A DNA stretch of 64,000 nt from Bacteroidota bacterium (GTDB taxonomy: Bacteria; Bacteroidota; Bacteroidia; Flavobacteriales; Flavobacteriaceae). Of the stretch, positions 59,054 to 64,000 are shown piece after piece. Below the pieces are notes generated by a model, which worked only from the letters and a program-made list of their open reading frames with translations, was not told the origin of the DNA and did no database searches. How positions within the stretch are numbered: position 1 is the stretch's first letter; each line of letters opens with the position of its first letter. Both the position numbers and the translations under genes were made by a program. The DNA is taken from positions 47,682 through 111,681 of the forward strand of contig JADFOK010000003.1 in assembly GCA_022562895.1 (NCBI GenBank), read 5' to 3'.

Positions 59054-59772
59054 TGCTTGTTACTACTAAGGCTATTGTTTTTTCTGCTCTAAAATATGCT
59101 GAAGCAGACCTTATTGTAACTTGTTTTACTGAATCTTCGGGCTTAAGAAGTTATTTGCTCCGCAACATACTAAAGTCAAAAAAAAATACTTTAAAAACAT
59201 CATACTTTCAGCCTCTAACTCAGTTAGAGTTAATAACATTACATAGAGACAAAGGGACTTTGGAACACATTAAGGAAGCAAGAATCATAAATCCTTATCA
59301 AACCCTACATACACAAGTAGTAAAAGGTACTTTAGTGATATTTATAGCCGAAATGCTTAAAAATTCTATTAAAGAAGAAGCTATTGATAAAGTTTTGTAT
59401 TCCTATTTAGAAAACGCACTAAATTGGCTGGATAATCACGAAGACATAGCCAATTTTCATATTTTGTTTTTATTAAAATTAAGCACCTATCTAGGGTTTT
59501 ATCCTGATACTTCAACTATTGATAAAGAATACTTTAATTTATTGGAAGGTAATTTCCAATCTTCTTCTACTAATAATTACTGTGAAAAAAGTAAAGCAGT
59601 AAAGGCTTTAAAGCAATTTTTCGGCATAGATTTTGATGCAGTTCATTACATTAATCTAACTAAAAAAATACGGTTGAACACATTAAATTTACTTATAATG
59701 TATTATCAATTACATTTGCACAACTTTCAAAAACCTAAATCTCTTTTGGTGCTAAATCAAATATTTCAATAA
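59053..59772 (+). CDS. recO: DNA repair protein RecO
   Basis: 239 aa. It loads RecA with RecR in the RecF pathway. N-terminal OB-fold (TTKAIVFSALKYAEADLIVT; FTESSGLRSYLLRNILKSKK) and a C-terminal helical part; the zinc-binding cysteines of many RecO proteins are mostly missing, as is common in Bacteroidota. The start shares its first base with the stop of the PorZ-like gene (TAATG). Confidence 0.92.
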   Translation: MLVTTKAIVFSALKYAEADLIVTCFTESSGLRSYLLRNILKSKKNTLKTSYFQPLTQLELITLHRDKGTLEHIKEARIINPYQTLHTQVVKGTLVIFIAEMLKNSIKEEAIDKVLYSYLENALNWLDNHEDIANFHILFLLKLSTYLGFYPDTSTIDKEYFNLLEGNFQSSSTNNYCEKSKAVKALKQFFGIDFDAVHYINLTKKIRLNTLNLLIMYYQLHLHNFQKPKSLLVLNQIFQ

Positions 59773-59774
59773 GC

Positions 59775-62177
59775 ATGAAATTGCCAATATTACTGCTTTT
59801 ATTTATTTCCCCCTTTGCTTCTATATTTTCCCAGAAAATTCAAGTTATGAAAATTGAAAGTCAAAAACCAGTATCGGGTGTTGCTGTTTATAATACTGAA
59901 AAAACGAAAAGTGGAATCACCGATTTTGATGGGATTGTTGACATATCTAAATTTTCAGAAAATGAAGAAATTACTTTTCAGCACATATCTCACGTTAATA
60001 TTTCATTGACTAAAAAAGAAATATTAATAACTGGAAATAGAGTGTATTTGATGATCAATGCAAATACATTAGATGAAGTAGTACTTTCTATTGCTAAATT
60101 TGAATTACGTAAAAAAGAGATACCTCAAAAAATAGTAAGTGTTACCAGTGAGGATATATTTTTTAAAAATCCTCAGACTTCTGCAGATTTATTAAAAAGT
60201 AGTGGACGGGTGTACATTCAAAAAAGTCAATTGGGAGGAGGCAGTCCATTAATACGAGGTTTTTCTACTAATAGATTATTAATTGCCGTAGATGGAGTTC
60301 GTTTTAACAGTGCCATTTTTAGAGGTGGAAATGTACAAAGTGTAATTTCTATTGATCCATTTACTATAGACCGCACTGAAATTGTTTTAGGCCCCGGTTC
60401 AGTTGTTTATGGTAGTGATGCCATTGGAGGGGTAATGAATTTTTACACTAAAAAGCCTAAATTTTCATTTGTAGACGGATTTTCATTTTCTGGTAATGCC
60501 GTAGCGCGGTATTCTTCAGCAAGTAACGAGAAAACAGGGCATATCGACTTTAATATTGGTATGAAAGAATGGTCCTTTTTAACCAGTGTTTCATATACTG
60601 ATTTTGATGATTTAAAAATGGGGAAATATGGTTTGGATGACTACCTGCGTTATGAATATGTAGAAACTATAAACGGCGAAGATGTGGTGGTTATCAACCC
60701 AGACCCAAGAGTTCAAGTGCCTACGGGTTATGATCAGATAAATACTATGCAAAAGATACGCTATATGCCTTCTGAAAATTGGGATTATAATTTTGGATTG
60801 TTTTATACAACCACAAGTGAGTATCCTAGATATGATAGATTAATACGAGATAAAAATGAGGAACTATTGTATGCGATTTGGGATTATGGACCTCAGGAAT
60901 GGCTTAGTGGAAACTTACATATTTCGAACAATAGCACTACATTTTATGATAAAAGTATCTTGGTACTTTCTTATCAGCGATTTAAAGAAAGCAGGTTAGG
61001 GCGTGTTTTTGGAGATATTAATCTTTTTGAATATAAAGAAAAAGTAGATGCTTATACCGCAGCTCTCGATTTTACGAAAAAAATAAAAAATAGTAAACTG
61101 TTTTATGGTGTAGAATATGTGTTGAATAATGTTAATTCTACGGGAGAAGAAACCAATATTACCACTGGGATTTCACAAGCAATAGCTTCTAGGTATCCAG
61201 ATGGTTCATCCTGGCAATCCATGGCAGTGTATAGTAGCTTGCAATTGAAATTATCAGAAGGCGTATCTTTTCAAACAGGGATAAGGTATAATCATATTTT
61301 ATTAAAGGCTAATTTTGATACTTCTTTTTTCGATTTTCCTTTTTCAGAAGCTAATATAAATACCGGTGCTTTAACAGGGAGCGCAGGATTAACATGGCAA
61401 GCAAGCGATATATTAGGCTGGAAATTTAACTTTTCTACTGCGTTTAGAGCTCCTAACATCGATGATGTGGGTAAAATATTTGACAGCGAACCTGGTTCTG
61501 TTGTTGTACCTAATCCAGACTTAAAACCAGAATATGCTTATAATGGGGAAGTGGGGGTTTTATTTAATATAAATGAAGCAGTAAAATTAGATTTTACAAC
61601 CTATTTAACAATTCTAGATGATGCCTTAGTACGAAGAGATTTTAGCATAAACGGAGAAACCGAAATTGAATATCAAGGTGAACTAAGTAATGTACAGGCA
61701 ATACAAAATGCTTCTATGGCTGAAATTTATGGGTTTGAAGCTGGACTTGAAATAAATTTCACCAAACAATTACAACTGACTTCTCAATATAATTTTACTG
61801 ATGGCTTTGAAAAAGAAGAAGACGGAAGTAAAGTTGCAGTTCGACATGTAGCACCCCAATTTGGAAATACTCATCTGGTATGGAAAAACAAAAAATGGAA
61901 ATTTGATGCTTTTACAGAATATAACGGGCAATTTGATTTTGAAGACTTAGCTCTCAGCGAACAAAACAAGTCCTATTTGTATGCAAAGGACAAAAATGGT
62001 AATCCCTTTTCTCCATCATGGTATACAGTAAATTTTGGAGCACAATATCAAATTACAAAAGCATTGCGGATCAATACTATTTTAGAGAACTTAACAAACC
62101 AAAGATATCGTACCTATTCTAGTGGGATCGCAGCACCGGGACTTAATTTAATTGCTGCGATGAGTTATAAGTTTTAA
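59775..62177 (+). CDS. TonB-dependent receptor
   Basis: 800 aa. Signal peptide to about 20 (SIFSQ). N-terminal carboxypeptidase-like region (KIESQKPVSGVAVYNTEKT) of the type common in Bacteroidota receptors, plug domain with SQLGGGSPLIRGFSTNRLLI and VLGPGSVVYGSDAIGGVMNF, then a 22-stranded barrel to LNLIAAMSYKF. Imports an unknown ligand, energised by TonB. No SusD partner is beside it, so it is not a starch-type uptake locus. It is last in the porZ-recO run, 2 nt after recO. Confidence 0.94.
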   Translation: MKLPILLLLFISPFASIFSQKIQVMKIESQKPVSGVAVYNTEKTKSGITDFDGIVDISKFSENEEITFQHISHVNISLTKKEILITGNRVYLMINANTLDEVVLSIAKFELRKKEIPQKIVSVTSEDIFFKNPQTSADLLKSSGRVYIQKSQLGGGSPLIRGFSTNRLLIAVDGVRFNSAIFRGGNVQSVISIDPFTIDRTEIVLGPGSVVYGSDAIGGVMNFYTKKPKFSFVDGFSFSGNAVARYSSASNEKTGHIDFNIGMKEWSFLTSVSYTDFDDLKMGKYGLDDYLRYEYVETINGEDVVVINPDPRVQVPTGYDQINTMQKIRYMPSENWDYNFGLFYTTTSEYPRYDRLIRDKNEELLYAIWDYGPQEWLSGNLHISNNSTTFYDKSILVLSYQRFKESRLGRVFGDINLFEYKEKVDAYTAALDFTKKIKNSKLFYGVEYVLNNVNSTGEETNITTGISQAIASRYPDGSSWQSMAVYSSLQLKLSEGVSFQTGIRYNHILLKANFDTSFFDFPFSEANINTGALTGSAGLTWQASDILGWKFNFSTAFRAPNIDDVGKIFDSEPGSVVVPNPDLKPEYAYNGEVGVLFNINEAVKLDFTTYLTILDDALVRRDFSINGETEIEYQGELSNVQAIQNASMAEIYGFEAGLEINFTKQLQLTSQYNFTDGFEKEEDGSKVAVRHVAPQFGNTHLVWKNKKWKFDAFTEYNGQFDFEDLALSEQNKSYLYAKDKNGNPFSPSWYTVNFGAQYQITKALRINTILENLTNQRYRTYSSGIAAPGLNLIAAMSYKF

Positions 62178-62316
62178 AGATTAAACCAGTCTTGTTTTGA
62201 TCGATTAATTATTTGTGAATTTTACCATTCAATAACATTTTCATTGGCATCTATATATAACAGGGGACAAATCCGAGTTCGAAAATTCTAGAGCTGAAAA
62301 AATCAATCATTTAAAT

Positions 62317-62559
62317 TTAGGCTTGGCAATATGAAAGAATGGATGAAATTAATTGCAGAGCAAACCCGATTATTAATAGAATTAAACCAATAAACGACAT
62401 AACCTTTCTAAAAGGTTTTTTTCGTAAGTACTCTTCACTTACCGCATAAGACGCCCCACTAAGTGGGAGCGCATAAAAGAACAGGAAAAACACACCAATA
62501 ATATCTAGTGAAAGCCCAATGACTGAAAATCCTTGGTAAGAACAAATGAAATCTCGCAT
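62317..62559 (-). CDS. Small membrane protein, unknown
   Basis: 80 aa. Two strong hydrophobic helices: SVIGLSLDIIGVFFLFFYAL (about 12-31) and VMSFIGLILLIIGFALQLIS (about 53-72), with a short charged SEEYLRKKPFRK loop between. No family recognised. The ATG has a fair upstream context, and codon use looks like the neighbours. Confidence 0.6.
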   Translation of the reverse strand: MRDFICSYQGFSVIGLSLDIIGVFFLFFYALPLSGASYAVSEEYLRKKPFRKVMSFIGLILLIIGFALQLISSILSYCQA

Positions 62560-62675
62560 AACTGTATTTTTTAAAAAGGGGAGTTACTCAAAGGTAGATA
62601 ATTTCTCTCAATGAATCGTGATTATAGCTGTTGGCAAGGCGGATCAGTAAGGAAAAAGTCGCTAATTACGACAAT

Positions 62676-62810
62676 ATGACGTATATTTGTAACGAAAATG
62701 AGCCGATAGAAACTAATCTACCGACCCATTTTGACCCGTTTCAGCGGGATTTCAGAAGTGATATTTTGGAGTGTTTAGGTCATTTCCTAATGAGAGAAAG
62801 CCTAACTTAA
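62676..62810 (+). CDS. Possible 44-aa ORF in a short transcription unit
   Basis: The frame reads MTYICNENEPIETNLPTHFD and continues to SLT and a stop. It can be extended upstream in frame to about 62628, without an ATG in that part (LARRISKEKVANYDN). It has protein-like composition but no recognised family. However, the -7-like TATATTTG at 62682-62689 lies inside it, so if that box is real the ATG is not transcribed and the unit is an RNA. A remnant of a mobile-element gene is also possible. Confidence 0.2.
   Translation: MTYICNENEPIETNLPTHFDPFQRDFRSDILECLGHFLMRESLT
62682..62689 (+). promoter_or_regulatory. -7-like box ahead of a ~200-nt terminated unit
   Basis: TATATTTG. With a terminator at 62865-62890 it would give a transcript from about 62696 of roughly 200 nt. 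The transcript can form short hairpins such as CCCG/CGGG (62735-62748) and TTAGG/CCTAA (62775-62790), which would fit a non-coding RNA, but no class is recognised. Confidence 0.35.
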
Positions 62811-62864
62811 CTTTCAACCTGTATATGTTGGCAGGTCTTATAAATATCACAACCTTATAATTAC

Positions 62865-62892
62865 AAGCACTCAAATATGGGTGCTTTTTTTA
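62865..62892 (+). terminator. Rho-independent terminator of the short plus-strand unit
   Basis: Stem aagcactc (62865-62872) / gggtgctt (62879-62886) with one G-T pair, followed by a T-run. No annotated gene ends here, so it marks a small plus-strand transcript. Confidence 0.75.
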
Positions 62893-62971
62893 TACTTTCA
62901 TGTAAACATTGTTATATAATTCAAATTACGCAATTATATATTTAAATTAATGCCAACATTGTTGGATATTT

Positions 62972-63370
62972 TTATTCTTTAAGGTAATACCTTCTTTTCG
63001 TACCCTCCCCAGTTAAGTCTGCACCAATTATATTTTTTTTATATAGTGAGGCTAAGTTCCCTCTAACTGATTTTCCAGTTTTTGTTTTTTCTGTACCGTC
63101 ATATTCAACTACTCTATTAGTAACCTCTAAAGATAGCCCGCTACCTCCTAGTTCTTTAAGTATAAATAAAACCTTTTTCTTATATGTCCAAGCTTTATCA
63201 TATCCTACAATATTATTTGATGTTTCATTAAACGTAATAACTTTTTGTGATTTACTAGGAATAGATTTTTCAAGACCATAGTATTTTAATAGTCCTCTTA
63301 ATTTATTTAGTGCTTCGGAAAGTTCTTTTTCTTCTTTTAATAATTCCCTGTAAAATGCTTGCTTGCTCAT
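62972..63370 (-). CDS. Hypothetical protein with coiled-coil N-terminus and winged-helix-like C-terminus
   Basis: 132 aa. A helical N-terminal segment (MSKQAFYRELLKEEKELSEA) looks coiled-coil. The C-terminal half (about 62-132: YKKKVLFILKELGGSGLSLE, then TKTGKSVRGNLASLYKKNII and GTKRRYYLKE) looks like a winged helix, with a beta wing rich in Gly/Lys. No family recognised. It starts 35 nt after a tRNA-like element on the same strand, so both may share a transcript. Likely accessory DNA. Confidence 0.65.
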   Translation of the reverse strand: MSKQAFYRELLKEEKELSEALNKLRGLLKYYGLEKSIPSKSQKVITFNETSNNIVGYDKAWTYKKKVLFILKELGGSGLSLEVTNRVVEYDGTEKTKTGKSVRGNLASLYKKNIIGADLTGEGTKRRYYLKE

Positions 63371-63405
63371 ATCGTATTTATTTTGTATTTTTACAATGTA
63401 TTTAG

Positions 63406-63478
63406 GGGTCGTATAAGGATTTGAACCTTATTTTTCCACCGTATCAGAGTGGTGATTTAAACCAATAATCTAACGACC
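63406..63478 (-). tRNA. tRNA-Ile(GAU)-like element, 6-bp acceptor
   Basis: 73 nt folding as a cloverleaf: acceptor GGTCGT/ACGACC (6 bp), T8-A9 linker, D-stem GATT/AATC with GG in the loop, anticodon stem CCACT/GGTGG with loop CTGATAC (anticodon GAT at 63445-63443), short variable region, and T-arm ATAAGG/CCTTAT with the standard TTCAAAT loop. The acceptor is one bp short while the T-stem is one bp long, keeping 12 stacked pairs. The discriminator is C (Ile tRNAs have A) and no CCA is encoded. A degenerate, phage-type or regulatory tRNA-like element is as likely as a working tRNA. Confidence 0.5.
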
Positions 63479-63488
63479 TGTGAAAATT

Positions 63489-63527
63489 AAAAAGGTGTTT
63501 TATGCTTGCAGGCTAGGACACCTTTTT
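63489..63527. terminator. Strong hairpin with flanking A/T runs next to the tRNA-like element
   Basis: 10-bp stem aaaaaggtgt (63489-63498) / acaccttttt (63518-63527), 19-nt loop. Read on the plus strand it is a good terminator. Read on the minus strand it lies in the leader between a -7 box (63543-63536) and the tRNA-like element, where it could act as an attenuator. Confidence 0.7.
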
Positions 63528-63535
63528 TGTTTCTC

Positions 63536-63543
63536 CAAAGATA
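63536..63543 (-). promoter_or_regulatory. -7 box upstream of the leader hairpin, tRNA-like element and ORF
   Basis: TATCTTTG on the minus strand fits TAnnTTTG. Transcription would start near 63530 and immediately enter the hairpin, the tRNA-like element and then the 132-aa gene. Confidence 0.45.
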
Positions 63544-63655
63544 TAAAAAATATATTATAAAAAGACGAAAAAAGGCAAAAATAGACAACCCGTTTATTTT
63601 CGTCTATTTTTATATAAAATATACAAAATATATTAGGTAGTTAGCGGGACAAGTC

Positions 63656-63948
63656 CTATATACCGTAGTCTTGATTTAACTTATACTCACTCAACGGTTG
63701 TACATTTTGCTCGTCAATATGTAGTAGGGAATGTTCACACGAATAATATTGAGAACTTTTGGAGTGTTTTAAAGCGAGGTTTATATGGAGTATATCATCA
63801 CGTAAGTGAAAAGCATTTTGAGGCTTATTTAGATGAATATGCAGCACGTTTTAATACTCGTAATTTAACTTCGCAAGAGAGTTTTGAAAATTTCTTGGTT
63901 CAGAGTGAAAGTGTGTTGTCTTATAAGGACTTGACTTCTGAATTTTAA
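63656..63948 (+). pseudogene. 3' fragment of an IS1595/ISXO2-type transposase
   Basis: In one frame from about 63656 the DNA reads YRSLDLTYTHSTVVHFAR, then VHTNNIENFWSVLKRGLYGV (about 63733-63792), YHHVSEKHFEAYLDEYAARF and ends TSEF with TAA at 63946-63948. The N-IENFWSVLKRG-x-Y-x-YHH block is the C-terminal part of ISXO2-like DDE transposases, including the last catalytic-region residues. No start codon or N-terminal two-thirds exists upstream; a stop (TAG) lies about 10 codons before the homology. So the element is truncated on its left side, probably by insertion or deletion next to the tRNA-like locus. Confidence 0.8.
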
Positions 63949-64000
63949 TAGATATTAATGTAACAAATAATGATTGCGTTCGTCTAACTTATTGACAAAC

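Noticed and set aside
62255..62300. GAGTTCGAAAATTC resembling a tRNA T-arm, possible attachment-site remnant
   Set aside because: The flanking bases do not form a T-stem on either strand and no acceptor or anticodon arm is present.
63656..63847. Minus-strand 63-aa open frame
   Set aside because: Antisense to the recognisable transposase C-terminus.

Overview
This low-GC window comes from a Bacteroidota chromosome, most likely a marine Flavobacteriaceae. The evidence is the gene order (acpP-fabF-rnc-IPExxxVDY-pyk; moxR-DUF58-Bat operon; PorZ-like protein-recO), type IX secretion C-terminal domains, AlbA_2 and THC0290-like families, and -7 promoter boxes of the Bacteroidota form TAnnTTTG. Almost all of it is ordinary housekeeping sequence. 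Only the last ~1.8 kb looks accessory.

Layout. 0-6.8 kb (minus): an AddA/AddB-like double-strand-break repair pair separated by kbl and an OmpA/thrombospondin-3 outer-membrane protein. 6.9-8.2 kb: Fe/Mn superoxide dismutase, then a 640-bp gap with two nearly identical small-RNA units (own -7 box and terminator, read on the minus strand). 8.2-12.4 kb (minus): amidophosphoribosyltransferase-like protein, PfkB kinase, RNase H with viroplasmin domain, purN. 12.6-16.8 kb (plus): acpP, fabF, rnc, an IPExxxVDY protein, pyk. 16.8-25.4 kb: a frameshifted sterol desaturase, SH3 lipoprotein, dinB, VOC and CYTH proteins, a monooxygenase-fold protein, isoaspartyl peptidase, a CAP-domain lipoprotein with an unusual CCCC leader, 3-hydroxyanthranilate dioxygenase, and an ALDH7-type dehydrogenase. 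25.5-29.7 kb (minus): phosphatase, zinc-ribbon membrane protein, SPFH/GYF protein, AlbA_2 protein. 30.0-39.1 kb (plus): the aerotolerance-type MoxR/Bat operon of eight genes. 39.1-42.7 kb: TMEM175-like channel, pirin, CvpA, a conserved hypothetical, pheS. 42.8-46.1 kb: a 1088-aa secreted repeat protein. 46.3-51.8 kb (minus): gpsA, nadD-gmk-yicC, alpha/beta hydrolase, EamA transporter, ArsC-like protein. 51.8-56.7 kb: DinB-fold protein, DUF3298 lipoprotein, a trans-sulfuration PLP enzyme, an outer-membrane protein, gdhA. 56.7-62.2 kb (plus): PorZ-like protein, recO, TonB-dependent receptor. 62.3-64 kb: small unknown ORFs, a short transcript unit, a tRNA-like element directly upstream of an unknown winged-helix-like ORF, and the 3' end of an IS1595/ISXO2-type transposase.

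The most interesting signal is the twin ~75-nt small RNA at 7.6-7.9 kb. It carries a G-rich stretch that is a perfect 10-nt complement (13 nt with wobbles) to the very short 5' leader of the CAP-domain lipoprotein mRNA at 22.6 kb, which suggests a trans-acting sRNA acting on CCCC-type leaders. Second is the leader hairpin / tRNA-like element / ORF arrangement at 63.0-63.55 kb. Both are inferences from reading the sequence; nothing was searched against databases.
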